Shown: one piece after another, positions 47,975 to 58,146 of the stretch
Layout: each line of letters starts with the position of its first letter
Position numbering within the stretch: position 1 is the first letter of the stretch
NCBI RefSeq assembly: GCF_013283835.1
Contig: NZ_CP054052.1
Span: forward strand, 3,504,673-3,568,672
Reading direction: 5' to 3'
Length of the DNA: 64,000 bases
Source: Poseidonibacter lekithochrous
GTDB lineage: Bacteria; Campylobacterota; Campylobacteria; Campylobacterales; Arcobacteraceae
Made by a program: the position numbers and the translations under genes
The notes under the pieces: model-generated
The model's input: only the letters and a program-made list of their open reading frames with translations
Told to the model about the DNA's origin: nothing
Databases searched by the model: none

Positions 47975-49093
47975 ATGAGTTTTATAATATTTTTTTCGAT
48001 TTTTGTTTTTGTATTTGCTCTACAAACATACATTATAAAAGCACGTCTTATAAATAAATTAGAGTTTAAACCTAAGACGAAAAAGTATCTAAGCATTTTA
48101 TTATATATTACATTTTTTGGGGTGCTTTTGTACCCCGTAGCTAGATACAACCCAGTTTTCCCCAACTGGTTATACTTTCTCCTTTCTTTACCAATAGGAG
48201 TGATTTTTTTAACATTTATGATAACAATTTTTCATGAAATCATTTCTTTTGGACTAAAAAAAACAAATTTCAAAGCAAACAGAAGAGACTTCTTCAAAAA
48301 GTCTTTAGACCTAGGCGCAGTATCAGTAGTAGTTGCAACCAACGCAAAAGCTATGGATAATGCAAAAAGTATTGAACTTGAAACAGTTGACGTAAAAATA
48401 AACAATCTAAAAATCCCATACACTATTGTTCAACTAAGTGATGTTCATATTGGTGGTCTAATTGACCAAAAGTTTATTTCAGATTTAGTAACAAGAGTTA
48501 ATACTCTTAATGCAGATGTAGTAGTAATTACAGGTGATCTAGTCGATACCAAACTAGAGTATGCCCAAGACGCATTAGATGAATTAGCAAAACTACAATC
48601 AACTTATGGTACTTACTTTATTGTAGGTAATCATGAGTATTTTCATGGAGTTCAGTCCATCATTGATTACGTTAGTTTCCTTGGCATTAAAGTACTTGAA
48701 AATGAAAATGTATATATAGGGAAGCTTGATGAAGGTTTCTTCTTATGTGGAGTATATGATAGGTTTGGATATAGATATGGTGATTATATACCTGATATAA
48801 AAAGTGCAACAAAAAATACCAACAATTACCCTACAGTTCTCCTTGCACATCAACCAAAATATATAGAAGACATAGAAACTACAGAAGGTATTGATTTAGT
48901 TCTAAGTGGCCACACTCATGGAGGTCAAATTATCCCCTTTAACTTCCTAGTGAAACTACAACAACCTTATGTAAAAGGTCTTCACCAACATAATGATACA
49001 ACACAAATATACGTAAATAAAGGTACTGGTTTCTGGGGACCACCTATGAGATTAGGTGCTAGTTCTGAAATTACTTTATTGAAGCTGTCTTAA
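47975..49093 (+). CDS. Membrane-anchored metallophosphoesterase
   Basis: 372 residues. Three hydrophobic helices (about 1-20, 40-57, 65-90), then a twin-arginine-like stretch NRRDFFKKSLDLGAVSVVVA (about 102-121), then the calcineurin-like domain (about 145-370): LSDVHIGG, TGDLVD, GNHEY, SGHTHGGQ provide the metal ligands. Resembles YaeI/UDP-diacylglucosamine-type phosphoesterases, likely acting outside the cytoplasm on lipid or envelope substrates. Substrate unknown. The start could be at the first Met; ribosome site is weak. Confidence 0.85.
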   Translation: MSFIIFFSIFVFVFALQTYIIKARLINKLEFKPKTKKYLSILLYITFFGVLLYPVARYNPVFPNWLYFLLSLPIGVIFLTFMITIFHEIISFGLKKTNFKANRRDFFKKSLDLGAVSVVVATNAKAMDNAKSIELETVDVKINNLKIPYTIVQLSDVHIGGLIDQKFISDLVTRVNTLNADVVVITGDLVDTKLEYAQDALDELAKLQSTYGTYFIVGNHEYFHGVQSIIDYVSFLGIKVLENENVYIGKLDEGFFLCGVYDRFGYRYGDYIPDIKSATKNTNNYPTVLLAHQPKYIEDIETTEGIDLVLSGHTHGGQIIPFNFLVKLQQPYVKGLHQHNDTTQIYVNKGTGFWGPPMRLGASSEITLLKLS

Positions 49094-49120
49094 ATAAAAG
49101 GATTTTTCCTTTTATTTAAA
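49090..49120. terminator. Bidirectional terminator
   Basis: TTAAATAAAAGGA-tttt-TCCTTTTATTTAA, perfect 13-bp stem between the convergent metallophosphoesterase and small secreted protein genes. Confidence 0.85.
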
Positions 49121-49123
49121 TAC

Positions 49124-49501
49124 TTATTCAAAAACTTTTGCACAACCTGCATATTCATTAAATTTGTCATCCCATCTTCTTACATCATTAGCTCTTCTCC
49201 ATCTAGTGTGGTAGAACTCCATTAAACATAATCCAGATTTAACTTCAACCATAAATAAATCATACTCTTTTACATCATTATAAGGAGGATAAGTTTTACT
49301 TTGACCCCAAGTAATACCACCATTGTCTTTTGCATAAGAACGCCAGAAAGACTCTAAATCTAACCATTTATTATCTTTTACACTCCAAGCAACTTGTTTT
49401 CCATTTTGAATAGAAACCTCTCCATTTTCTGCCGCAGATAAATTACTAGCAAACACAGATAATACTAAAGAGATAAAGGCAATTTTAACAATATTTTTCA
49501 T
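49124..49501 (-). CDS. Small secreted protein of unknown function
   Basis: 125 residues. Signal peptide about 1-23 (ends LSAAE). Mature part is rich in Trp and Tyr (WLDLESFWRSYAK, YHTRWRRANDVRRW) with two Cys near the C-terminus that could form a disulfide. Not recognised. AAAGGAAT before the ATG. Single gene. Confidence 0.7.
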   Translation of the reverse strand: MKNIVKIAFISLVLSVFASNLSAAENGEVSIQNGKQVAWSVKDNKWLDLESFWRSYAKDNGGITWGQSKTYPPYNDVKEYDLFMVEVKSGLCLMEFYHTRWRRANDVRRWDDKFNEYAGCAKVFE

Positions 49502-49559
49502 AATAATAATTCCTTTTATTTTATTAAAGATATTCTAGTATATTTTTGTTTAGTTATTA

Positions 49560-50396
49560 TTAATTATTTTTTAAATTATGTTCATAAGAGATTAAAACCC
49601 TTTTTCTAGGAATTCCCCATCTATATCCACCCATAGCTGCTGTTTTAGAAATAACTCTATGACAAGGTATTAAAAAGCCTATATGATTTGAACCAATAGC
49701 TGATGCAACTGCTCTTACAGCTTTTGGTTTATCTAAAATTGTCGCAATATCTGAATAAGTTGAAAGCTCACCTTTTGGAATATTTAATAAAGCTTTCCAA
49801 ACATTTATTTGAAAATTTGTACCTTTTACAAAAAGATTAACTTTTTTATTTTCCAAGAAAATCTCATTTAATAAATCTTGTGCTTTTATATCATCATGAA
49901 TAAACTCTGCATTACTCCAAGTTTTTTTTAATCGTAATAATACTTCATCTGCATTTTCATCATAAAATTTTAAAGCACAAATACCCTTAGCAGTATTTGC
50001 AATCATAGCCTTTCCAAAAGGAGTATTAGCAAAACCATAAGTTATATCTAAATTAATTCCCATCTTTTTATATTCATTAGGAGTTACTCCTACAAAGTTT
50101 ATAAACAACTCATGTAACCTACTAGGACTTGATAAACCTAAGTCATATGACGTATCAAGTATAGATTTTGAAGTTTTTAAATGCTCTTTTGCATGACTTA
50201 TAGTTGTAGCTTGTAAAAACTGCATAGGAGTAACCCCTACGTACTCTTTAAAGATACGAGAGAAGTGATGTTTACTCAAACCAATATGTGAGGCTATTTC
50301 ATCTAGTTTTGGCTGATAAGAGAAGTTTTCATCCACATAATGAATAGCTTCTTTTATTTTTTCATAATATTTATATTTCTCTTCTAAAGCATTCAT
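49560..50396 (-). CDS. AraC-Ogt fusion: DNA-alkylation response regulator/methyltransferase
   Basis: 278 residues. AraC-type HTH (about 15-110, KHHFSRIFKEYVGVTPMQFL) fused to an O6-alkylguanine-DNA alkyltransferase domain (about 125-275) with the active-site IPCHRVI (Cys near 243) and GGYRWG. It corresponds to Ada without the N-terminal zinc/phosphotriester-repair domain. It should repair O6-methylguanine; what activates transcription without that domain is unclear. AAAGG lies before the ATG. Confidence 0.9.
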   Translation of the reverse strand: MNALEEKYKYYEKIKEAIHYVDENFSYQPKLDEIASHIGLSKHHFSRIFKEYVGVTPMQFLQATTISHAKEHLKTSKSILDTSYDLGLSSPSRLHELFINFVGVTPNEYKKMGINLDITYGFANTPFGKAMIANTAKGICALKFYDENADEVLLRLKKTWSNAEFIHDDIKAQDLLNEIFLENKKVNLFVKGTNFQINVWKALLNIPKGELSTYSDIATILDKPKAVRAVASAIGSNHIGFLIPCHRVISKTAAMGGYRWGIPRKRVLISYEHNLKNN

Positions 50397-50458
50397 ACTA
50401 AACCTTTTTATTTTAGTATATTAAGAACTTATATTCTTTAACAATCCGAATCTTGCTA

Positions 50459-50554
50459 TTAGTTAGTTATAGCTAAAAAAGTACTTGTTATAGTAAAAAA
50501 GTATATTCCGATTAAAATAAAGTAATCTTTTTTATTTGTATTAATATTTTCCAT
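50459..50554 (-). CDS. Possible 31-residue single-helix membrane protein
   Basis: ORF MENINTNKKDYFILIGIYFF followed by TITSTFLAITN: short charged N-terminus and one transmembrane helix (about 11-30). AAGGAG lies 6 bases before the ATG, an ideal spacing. Upstream bases can fold in two exclusive ways, one masking this ribosome site. No known family recognised; small membrane proteins of this size often modulate larger membrane complexes. Confidence 0.55.
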   Translation of the reverse strand: MENINTNKKDYFILIGIYFFTITSTFLAITN

Positions 50555-50568
50555 TATTTTCTCCTTCC

Positions 50569-50594
50569 AATAGGAGAAAACAATTTCTCCTATT
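50569..50594 (-). promoter_or_regulatory. Hairpin able to control the small-protein ribosome site
   Basis: AATAGGAGAAA-acaa-TTTCTCCTATT (plus strand) is a perfect 11-bp stem. In the minus-strand RNA, its 3-prime arm TTTTCTCC can instead pair with GGAGAAAA of the next ribosome site (50555-50566). The two pairings exclude each other. Confidence 0.5.
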
Positions 50595-50643
50595 AATTCA
50601 TATTATTTATTCTAAAAATCCACATCGACATGTCATCTGACAT
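50593..50643 (-). CDS. Possible 16-codon leader ORF
   Basis: MSDDMSMWIFRINNMN, with AGGA 6-7 bases upstream of the ATG, ending exactly at the foot of the hairpin at 50569-50594. Ribosomes on this ORF could open the hairpin. May be chance. Its first codons contain the palindrome ATGTCATCTGACAT (50630-50643). Confidence 0.35.
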   Translation of the reverse strand: MSDDMSMWIFRINNMN

Positions 50644-50673
50644 ATATTTTCCTTATTTTTTATATTTTTGGGT

Positions 50674-50709
50674 ATAAAAAAAGGGAAGAGCTAAAAAGCC
50701 CTTCCCTTT
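50674..50709 (-). terminator. typA terminator
   Basis: AAAGGGAAG (50680-50688) pairs with CTTCCCTTT (50701-50709), and on the minus strand the stem is followed by TTTTTTTATA. Strong Rho-independent terminator. Confidence 0.88.
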
Positions 50710-50731
50710 AAAATCAGATAAAATCTAATTT

Positions 50732-52549
50732 CTAATCAGCGAATTTCACTTTTTTAGCAGTTCTTTTTCTAACATTTGGATCTAAATCTCTTTTTCTAAC
50801 TCTTACAGAAACAGGAGTTACTTCAACAAGCTCATCTTCTTCAATCCACTCTAGTGCATTTTCTAAAGACATCACTCTTGGTGGGATAAGCTTAATAGCT
50901 TCATCTGCACCCGAAGATCTAACGTTTGACTGTTGTTTAGCTTTAATTGGGTTGATATCTAAGTCATTTGATTTAGCATGTTGACCTACTACCATTCCGT
51001 TATAAACTTTATCTTGAGGTTTAATGTACATAATCCCTCTATCTTGTAAGTTGAAGATTGAATAACCAACAGCTTCACCAGCTTCCATAGAAACTAATGC
51101 TCCGTATTTTCTAGATTCAACAACACCAGAATGAGGTCTGAATTCTAAGAATGAGTGGTTCATAACACCCTCACCTTTAGTTTCAGTTAAGAACTCAGTT
51201 CTAATACCGATTAATCCTCTTGCAGGAATTTCAAACTCTAATCTTGTATAACCAGAACCCATTGGTACCATGTTTGTCATATTAGCTTTTCTTTTTCCTA
51301 ATTTCTCAATGATTGCACCTGAGAATTCGTCTGGAGTATCAATTACTAAATGCTCGAATGGCTCCATTTTAACACCGTCAATTTCTTTAACGATTACTTC
51401 TGGTCTACCAATTGAGAATTCGAATCCTTCTCTTCTCATGTTTTCAGCAAGGATACAAATTTGTAATTCCCCTCTACCGTTAACTTTGAATTTACCTTCA
51501 CCAATTTGCTCATAGTTCATAGCAATATTAGTGTTCATTTCAGATTCTAATCTTTCATCAATTTTGTTAGAAGTTACGAATTTACCTTCAGTACCAGCTA
51601 ATGGAGAATCATTTACTGCAAAAGTAACAGATAATGTAGGCTCTTCAATATGCATTGGATCTAATGGCATTGGGTTAGCAGGATCACAAAGTGAATCACC
51701 AACGTCAATTGTCTCAAAACCAGCTACGGCAACAATATCACCAGTACCAGCAGTTTTGATATCGAATCTATCAACACCTTTAAATCCAATAAGTTTAGAA
51801 ACTCTACCTTTAACTTTTTCGCCATCAGCTTTAACTAAAGTTACAGTTTCACCCATTGAGATAGTACCGTTGAAGATTCTAGCGATACCGATTTTTCCAA
51901 TGAAGTTATCGTAATCAAGTGTAAATACTTGTAATTGAAGACCATTTTCATCAGAACCTTTTGGTTTTGGAACTTCTTCTAAAATAGTTTTGAATAATGG
52001 AATTAAATTCTCATTTGCATCTTCTAAAGCTAATTTTGCATAACCATCTCTAGCAGCTGCATATACAACTGGGAATTCTAATTGCTCTTCAGTAGCGCCC
52101 ATTTGATCGAATAAGTCGAATACTTCATCAACAACTCTATCAGCGTCAGCACCTGGCTTATCAATTTTGTTAATAACAACAATTGGTCTGTGACCTAATT
52201 GTAAAGCTTTCTTAACAACGAATTTTGTTTGAGGCATAGTACCTTCTTGAGCATCTACTAGTAATAGTACACAGTCAACCATCTTAAGAACCCTCTCAAC
52301 TTCTCCACCAAAGTCAGCATGGCCTGGAGTATCGATAATGTTAATTCTTACGCCTTCGTAATCAACAGCAGTATTCTTAGAAAGAATTGTAATTCCTCTT
52401 TCTTTTTCAATATCATTACTATCCATAACTCTATCTTCTACTTCTTGGTGAGCAGTAAAAGTTCCAGATTGTTTTAATAATTCATCTACTAATGTAGTTT
52501 TACCGTGGTCAACGTGTGCGATAACGGCAATATTTCTAATATCTCTCAT
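50732..52549 (-). CDS. typA: Translational GTPase TypA/BipA
   Basis: 605 residues, normal length. G1 [10 protein letters not shown] (11-20), switch [23 protein letters not shown], then EF-G-like domains and a C-terminal domain specific to BipA ending in [11 protein letters not shown]. Binds the ribosome and supports growth at low temperature and under stress. Single gene with its own terminator. Confidence 0.97.
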   Translation of the reverse strand: MRDIRNIAVIAHVDHGKTTLVDELLKQSGTFTAHQEVEDRVMDSNDIEKERGITILSKNTAVDYEGVRINIIDTPGHADFGGEVERVLKMVDCVLLLVDAQEGTMPQTKFVVKKALQLGHRPIVVINKIDKPGADADRVVDEVFDLFDQMGATEEQLEFPVVYAAARDGYAKLALEDANENLIPLFKTILEEVPKPKGSDENGLQLQVFTLDYDNFIGKIGIARIFNGTISMGETVTLVKADGEKVKGRVSKLIGFKGVDRFDIKTAGTGDIVAVAGFETIDVGDSLCDPANPMPLDPMHIEEPTLSVTFAVNDSPLAGTEGKFVTSNKIDERLESEMNTNIAMNYEQIGEGKFKVNGRGELQICILAENMRREGFEFSIGRPEVIVKEIDGVKMEPFEHLVIDTPDEFSGAIIEKLGKRKANMTNMVPMGSGYTRLEFEIPARGLIGIRTEFLTETKGEGVMNHSFLEFRPHSGVVESRKYGALVSMEAGEAVGYSIFNLQDRGIMYIKPQDKVYNGMVVGQHAKSNDLDINPIKAKQQSNVRSSGADEAIKLIPPRVMSLENALEWIEEDELVEVTPVSVRVRKRDLDPNVRKRTAKKVKFAD

Positions 52550-52723
52550 TTTAACTCTTTATGTTAATATTTTTCGCGATTATACTAAAACTTAGCTTAA
52601 AAGATGGTATGTTTAGAATATTAATTACTAATTGATGACAAACTTTTGTATTTCTACATAAAAAACACTTTTTACCTCCCTATGCTCTGATATAATTATT
52701 TAATATTTATATCAGGCAGAAAA

Positions 52724-53641
52724 ATGAACTACCAAAAAGTACTTGAAGAGATTCAAGATGAAATACAGCCATACCTTAAAAAAGGTAAAGTAGCTGATTA
52801 TATACCAGCATTAGCAAATGTAAAAAAGAATGACTTTGCAATGAGTATTATAGATTTAGACCTAAATGAATACCATATAGGTTCATCTCAAAAAGATTTT
52901 TCTATACAAAGTATTTCAAAAGTTTTTACTTTTACTTTGGCATTACAAAACTATAGTAAAGAGTTATATAAAAGAGTTGGGCATGAACCATCAGGAAATG
53001 CTTTTAATTCATTAATACAATTAGAGTATGAAAATGGTATTCCTAGAAATCCATTTATTAATGCAGGAGCTGTTGTTACAACAGATTCTTTATTATCAAT
53101 ATATAAAGAAACAACTTTTGATTACATACTACAATTTATAAGATCTATCTCCGATAATAAGAAAATCACTTTTGACAAAGAAGTTTATACATCAGAGTTA
53201 AAACATGGATATAGAAATCTTGCACTTGTTAATATGATGAAAAGTTTTAATAATATAGAAAATCTTACATCAAGTGTAATAGAGACATATTTCAAACAAT
53301 GCTCTATTAAAATGTCAACAGCAGAATTATCAAAAGCAATGTTATTCCTAGCAAATCATGGGGTAAATCCTATAAATGATGAAGTACTTATAAATGAAGA
53401 AAAAGCAAAAAGAATCAACTCTTTAATGTTAACTTGTGGACATTATGATGCATCAGGAGACTTTGCATATAGAGTTGGGCTACCGGGAAAAAGTGGTGTA
53501 GGTGGAGGAATTGTTGCCGTAGTACCTAAAAAACTAGCTGTTTGTGTTTATGCTCCAAGACTTAATAAACAAGGTAATTCTCTAGCAGGAACTAAAGCTT
53601 TAGAACTATTTACTACAAAAACTGGTTTATCTATATTCTAG
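52724..53641 (+). CDS. glsA: Glutaminase A
   Basis: 305 residues. Serine-dependent beta-lactamase-like fold with SISK (63-66) as the Ser-x-x-Lys nucleophile motif; RNPFINAGAVVT and GLPGKSGVGGGIVAV are family hallmarks. Converts glutamine to glutamate and ammonia. Weak ribosome site (CAGGCAGAAAA). Single gene. Confidence 0.95.
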   Translation: MNYQKVLEEIQDEIQPYLKKGKVADYIPALANVKKNDFAMSIIDLDLNEYHIGSSQKDFSIQSISKVFTFTLALQNYSKELYKRVGHEPSGNAFNSLIQLEYENGIPRNPFINAGAVVTTDSLLSIYKETTFDYILQFIRSISDNKKITFDKEVYTSELKHGYRNLALVNMMKSFNNIENLTSSVIETYFKQCSIKMSTAELSKAMLFLANHGVNPINDEVLINEEKAKRINSLMLTCGHYDASGDFAYRVGLPGKSGVGGGIVAVVPKKLAVCVYAPRLNKQGNSLAGTKALELFTTKTGLSIF

Positions 53642-53644
53642 TCA

Positions 53645-53682
53645 TAATCTAACAATCAAAAATCGCAAAGATTGTTAGATTA
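53645..53682. terminator. Bidirectional terminator after glsA
   Basis: TAATCTAACAATC and GATTGTTAGATTA form a perfect 13-bp stem, 12-base loop, between convergent glsA and the PepSY gene. Confidence 0.85.
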
Positions 53683-53684
53683 AT

Positions 53685-54776
53685 TTACTTTCTTTTTTTT
53701 CTTGCATATATTAAAAATCCTGTAATTACTAAAAATGGTAATAATAAGGAAGAGATAAACAATATAACTTGTCCAAATATGCCAAAATACTCCCCTGTAT
53801 GAAGAGTTAACATACTTATCATTATCTGCTCATTTAAAGGTTTTTTTTCAAACCTTTCATGTTTTAATATCTTTTTTGTTTTTATATCTAGAACTAATTT
53901 GTTTCTTTCTCTTCGATGTTTCGCGTTTTCATCAAGATATATAAAACTATACACAGTTCCATTTGTAGGAAGTTTAACTAGAGAATAAATATATTTATTT
54001 CTAACTTCTCTCTCAAAAATAGCAATTGCACTACCTACCTCATCAAGTTTAGAATCCTTTTGTATCTTAATACTTTTATTTGTAGTTCTTTGTACTTTTT
54101 CTACACCCATTATCTTATAAAAAGCATTGCTATACCAAGAATAAGACCAATTAAGACCACTTAGCGCTGCAAATAAATAAAAAGGCATAAGCCACATAGC
54201 AAAAGAGCTATGGCTACTTTTTAAGAAGTGTTGACCTTTTGATTTAAAAGAAAAAGTAAGACTTTTAAAGAAACGTTTTTTTAATCTAGGGAAGGACATG
54301 ACTACTCCACTAAATGTCAAAATTAAAAGAGAAAGAACACTAAATCCAACAAGATGTTTTCCCATGTCATTGAATAAAAGTGTTCTATGTAATCTCTCTA
54401 CAGTTCTAAAAAAGTCTTCTCTTTTCTCTTGAGCTAAAAACTCCCCAGTATAAGGATTAATATAATATTTTGATACTTGTTTTTTATCTCCATCTCTTTT
54501 TATTGTTTTAAAATATAAAGATGAAGACTTTATATTAGAAAAAGAAATTGCTGTTATTTCTAAATTTGGCTTTTTCTTTTTAAAGCCTTCCAGAAGTTTA
54601 ATTATTGGAATTTTTTCTTTATTTGAAAGAGGAACAGTATATATGTCTTTATTTATACTGTTCATTATCTCTTTTTCAAAAGACAATACTGCTCCAGAGC
54701 CTGCAATTATTATTAATATCAATCCACTTATTAATCCTAAGATTAAATGTATTTTACGGAAAGCTTTTCTAAACAT
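53685..54776 (-). CDS. PepSY-associated membrane protein (iron uptake)
   Basis: 363 residues. Four transmembrane helices (about 11-31, 143-163, 192-212, 332-353), PepSY-type soluble part between the first and second with YINPYTGEFLAQE, and RLHRTLLFNDMGKHLVG. Such proteins (PiuB/FsrB-like) sit next to TonB receptors and may reduce ferric siderophores. It follows the fecA-like gene by 12 bases, so it is part of that operon. Confidence 0.85.
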   Translation of the reverse strand: MFRKAFRKIHLILGLISGLILIIIAGSGAVLSFEKEIMNSINKDIYTVPLSNKEKIPIIKLLEGFKKKKPNLEITAISFSNIKSSSLYFKTIKRDGDKKQVSKYYINPYTGEFLAQEKREDFFRTVERLHRTLLFNDMGKHLVGFSVLSLLILTFSGVVMSFPRLKKRFFKSLTFSFKSKGQHFLKSSHSSFAMWLMPFYLFAALSGLNWSYSWYSNAFYKIMGVEKVQRTTNKSIKIQKDSKLDEVGSAIAIFEREVRNKYIYSLVKLPTNGTVYSFIYLDENAKHRRERNKLVLDIKTKKILKHERFEKKPLNEQIMISMLTLHTGEYFGIFGQVILFISSLLLPFLVITGFLIYARKKRK

Positions 54777-54788
54777 AATTATTAAGTA

Positions 54789-57086
54789 TTAGAAATCTAT
54801 CTGACCTGAAATAATAAAAGAACGTCCTTGTCCAGATACTCTTCCAACAGGACTTACATCAACACCTCTAAAATAGTAATCTTCATCAAATAAGTTATTA
54901 ATACCTAAACTAAGGTTTGCTTTTAGATTATTTGAAACAGGAACTTTTGTAGAATATTTTGCATTCCATACCATGTATGCTGGGTTTTCTCCAACTTGAC
55001 CATTTGATGATTCTTCAATTGTATTAGCACTATCTGAGAAAGTTTTACTTAAATATATACCTGTTAAGTTAAACTTATTATCTCCAATTTTATAGTCACT
55101 TGATAAACTTAATTGATGAGAAGCTACCCAAGGAAGGTCTTTACCTTTATTCGTTCCTGTTAACTGTTCTGTATCTAAGAATGTATAACCAAGAGTGAAT
55201 AATGTTCTATCACTAGGTTTTAAAATAAATTGAGTTTCAATACCTTGATGTCTAGTTCTTCCTAAGTTATTAAAAGATTGTGTACTACTTACATATTCAA
55301 TTTGATCTTTATAATCTATTCTATATACCGTACTGTTTACACTAAAATTATCATTTGGTTCAAATCTAATTCCAGCTTCATAGTTCCAAGCTAATTCAAC
55401 TGCTAAATCTCCTTCTTTTCTCACCTGTGCAACTTGAGGAGCTCTTAGAGAACGCTGTGCATTAGTAAATAAGAATACTTCATTAGAAGCTTGATATCCA
55501 ATACTTAAACCAGGAAGAAATGAGTTCATACTTTTTTTCTTATCATCTGAAGGATTAGAGCTTTTATTATCCCCAAAATCTGTTTCTACATTTTCATATC
55601 TTAATCCAGGAGTTACTTTTAAATCTCCATCCATAAAACTAATAGTATCACTCACATAACCAGCTAGGGCATTAGTTTTAATTTTCCAATCTCTTAAATC
55701 AGCTGTTATACCATCACTAAATTTTGTTTGATTAAGTAAATAATCTACATCTTCTTTTATATAACGTGCCCCAAAAGTTACTTTGTGGTTACCTTTTTCA
55801 AAAGTCCATCTAGGCTCAGTACCTAAAACAGTGATTTTTCTATCAGCACTTCTAGTTGAATTTTCAGTAGTTGGTGTAAATCCAGAACCTGTTGTATTCC
55901 AACCCCAATCAAACTTTCTTTTACTTTCTTGAGCAAAATTCATCCAATGAAACTCAGTACTATCACTTGGATTTAATTTATAAGTAACTGATCCTCTTTT
56001 TGTTTCTCCCTCAAATTTGTCATAAGGACGCTGAGAAGAACTTCTGTCTTTTTCATAAGCTTCAGGCAATAAAGCACCTGGTAAGTCAGCATCAGCTTTG
56101 TAGTATTGAAGGTTTGCTTTTATTTCACTATCATCCGAAGGATAGTATTCTGTATCAACTATTAAGTTTTTTACATCAGTATTGGAATGATCTCTAAAAG
56201 ATTCCCCTTTTATTCCATTATATTGGAACTGTAAACCTAATTTATCATTTACAAAACCACCTGTTCTAAGATACGTATCAGTAAGAATATTGCCATTTTC
56301 TGCAACATGAACAGTACCTTTTAATGTAGAAGTATGTTCAGTACCTATAGGTTTAGTAATAAAATTAACTACACCACCAACGTTATTGGGACCATAATGA
56401 ACAGCCGCACCACCTCTTACAACATCAATAGTTTCAAGTGTTTCCATAGTTATAGGAAACAGTGAAAAACTAGAATGACTATAAGGAGCAATTGCCGCTG
56501 GCACTCCATTTACTAAAGCATTTAAATGAGCACTTCTTCCAGGTTTTAAACCTCTTAGGGAAATATTAGGTAAAACTCCTGTTCCTGTTTCATCTTGTAT
56601 TTGAACTCCCGGAACTGTTCTTAAAGCATCTTCAATATTTTTAGCGGCAATATTTTGTAAATACTCAGAATCAATTACTGTTCTAGCACCACTATATACT
56701 TTTACATTCTCTGCACTTGTTTCCCCAAGCCAATCCCCTTGAATTTCTACTTCTCCTAGATTATTAGAATCTGATGTAGCTTGTTTTTGAGATTTTGCTT
56801 TTATTATTACAATTACATCATTTTTAATTACAGCCTTTAATCCTGTATTTTTAAAAAGTAATTCAAGAGCTTTGTCTAAACTATTAATATTTTGTATATT
56901 ATTGATTTTTTGTGACTCAAATAATTCATCATTTGCTATATATGATAAGTTAGATTTTTTTGATATAATCTCTAAAGCCTCCTTTAGAGTTTTGTTTTGA
57001 ATAGTGTATGACTCATCTGCAAATAGGTTAACACTTAAAACTAACGCTAAGCTTGAGGCAGCTAGCATCTTTTTTTTCAAATTCAT
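54789..57086 (-). CDS. FecA-like TonB-dependent siderophore receptor with signalling domain
   Basis: 765 residues. Signal peptide about 1-23; STN domain about 24-100, which passes the signal to FecR; plug about 125-250 with ALRTVPGVQIQDETG and GGAAVHYGPNNVGGVVNFIT; 22-strand barrel ending in Phe (SGQIDF), as usual for outer-membrane insertion. LVNGVPAAIAPYSHSSFSLFP is close to the ferric citrate receptor FecA, so ferric citrate is a possible ligand. Member of fecI-fecR-fecA-PepSY. Confidence 0.92.
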   Translation of the reverse strand: MNLKKKMLAASSLALVLSVNLFADESYTIQNKTLKEALEIISKKSNLSYIANDELFESQKINNIQNINSLDKALELLFKNTGLKAVIKNDVIVIIKAKSQKQATSDSNNLGEVEIQGDWLGETSAENVKVYSGARTVIDSEYLQNIAAKNIEDALRTVPGVQIQDETGTGVLPNISLRGLKPGRSAHLNALVNGVPAAIAPYSHSSFSLFPITMETLETIDVVRGGAAVHYGPNNVGGVVNFITKPIGTEHTSTLKGTVHVAENGNILTDTYLRTGGFVNDKLGLQFQYNGIKGESFRDHSNTDVKNLIVDTEYYPSDDSEIKANLQYYKADADLPGALLPEAYEKDRSSSQRPYDKFEGETKRGSVTYKLNPSDSTEFHWMNFAQESKRKFDWGWNTTGSGFTPTTENSTRSADRKITVLGTEPRWTFEKGNHKVTFGARYIKEDVDYLLNQTKFSDGITADLRDWKIKTNALAGYVSDTISFMDGDLKVTPGLRYENVETDFGDNKSSNPSDDKKKSMNSFLPGLSIGYQASNEVFLFTNAQRSLRAPQVAQVRKEGDLAVELAWNYEAGIRFEPNDNFSVNSTVYRIDYKDQIEYVSSTQSFNNLGRTRHQGIETQFILKPSDRTLFTLGYTFLDTEQLTGTNKGKDLPWVASHQLSLSSDYKIGDNKFNLTGIYLSKTFSDSANTIEESSNGQVGENPAYMVWNAKYSTKVPVSNNLKANLSLGINNLFDEDYYFRGVDVSPVGRVSGQGRSFIISGQIDF

Positions 57087-57165
57087 TTCCTTGTCCTTTT
57101 ATGATTTTGAGAACTATTATCTCTATCTATTAAACGAACAAGTTTAAAAAAGCGGACAGCTTTTT

Positions 57166-58146
57166 TTATTTTTTTACAATTTTTATTAAATCACCCTCTT
57201 TTTGGCTTTTTATAGGATAAATTAATTCTATTGCTTCTAAAAAACTTTTATAATGCAAAGTTGAAAACTTTCCTGATATTTTAAGTTGTGATAACTCATA
57301 AGATTCAAACTCTATTTTTTGATTTGTATATCTCTCCAAAATATTAACTGCTGTTTTTAATGTAGTTTTATCAAACTTGATAATATCATTCTTCCAGCTA
57401 GCTATTTCTTTAATATCTATATCAGAATAATTTAAAACCCTTCCCAAATTATTAAGAGTAAAAGATTGTGACTTTGTTAGTTGAGTAAGGGCTTTTTTAT
57501 CACCTTTTTCATTGTATATATGATTTACTCTCACAAGACCTTCTAAGACATTGATTTTTGTAGTTTTATTAAGATTTATAACTTCAAACTTCGTACCTAG
57601 AACCTCAATCAAGGTATTTCCTGATTTAACTAAAAATGGTTTTTCTTTATTTTTAGATACTGAAAATAAGGCTTTTCCTTTTGTTAATACAACGGTTCTT
57701 CTATCATTATAATAAGCTATTTTCATTTGTGATTTTATATCTAAATCAACTATAGATTCATCTGGAAGAGTTATATTTACAATCTTTTTATCTAAACTTA
57801 CATAGTTTTCTTCAAATGTTGCTTTATAGTATTTATTAAACTCAAAAGTACCAAAAGCAAAAATACAGGCTATGAATATTGAAGCTACTAAATATTTACT
57901 TCTTTGAAAAATATTTTTTTCTTTGAAATTTTCTTCATCTAAAATATCATTTTCCATTTCATTTATAAAATCATTATCTAAAAGTAAACATTCATCAATT
58001 ACTTGTCTATTTTCTTCATAGGATTTTTTATGATTTTTATTTTGAAGCCAATGAGTAAGTTCATCTCTTTCTTGTTTATCAAGACCTTCATTTTCTTTTA
58101 TAATCCACAGATTAGCTTTTTTATCTATTTCATTTTGTAAGTTCAT
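57166..58146 (-). CDS. fecR: FecR family anti-sigma/sigma-regulator
   Basis: 326 residues. N-terminal cytoplasmic domain with the FecR pattern ANLWIIKENEGLDKQERDELTHWL (key: W--HW/W--L), one transmembrane helix (about 87-103), periplasmic FecR domain (LTKGKALFSV..KPFLVKSGNTLIEVLGTKFEV) and a C-terminal STN-like part contacting the receptor. Its start abuts the fecI stop (shared base). Confidence 0.92.
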   Translation of the reverse strand: MNLQNEIDKKANLWIIKENEGLDKQERDELTHWLQNKNHKKSYEENRQVIDECLLLDNDFINEMENDILDEENFKEKNIFQRSKYLVASIFIACIFAFGTFEFNKYYKATFEENYVSLDKKIVNITLPDESIVDLDIKSQMKIAYYNDRRTVVLTKGKALFSVSKNKEKPFLVKSGNTLIEVLGTKFEVINLNKTTKINVLEGLVRVNHIYNEKGDKKALTQLTKSQSFTLNNLGRVLNYSDIDIKEIASWKNDIIKFDKTTLKTAVNILERYTNQKIEFESYELSQLKISGKFSTLHYKSFLEAIELIYPIKSQKEGDLIKIVKK

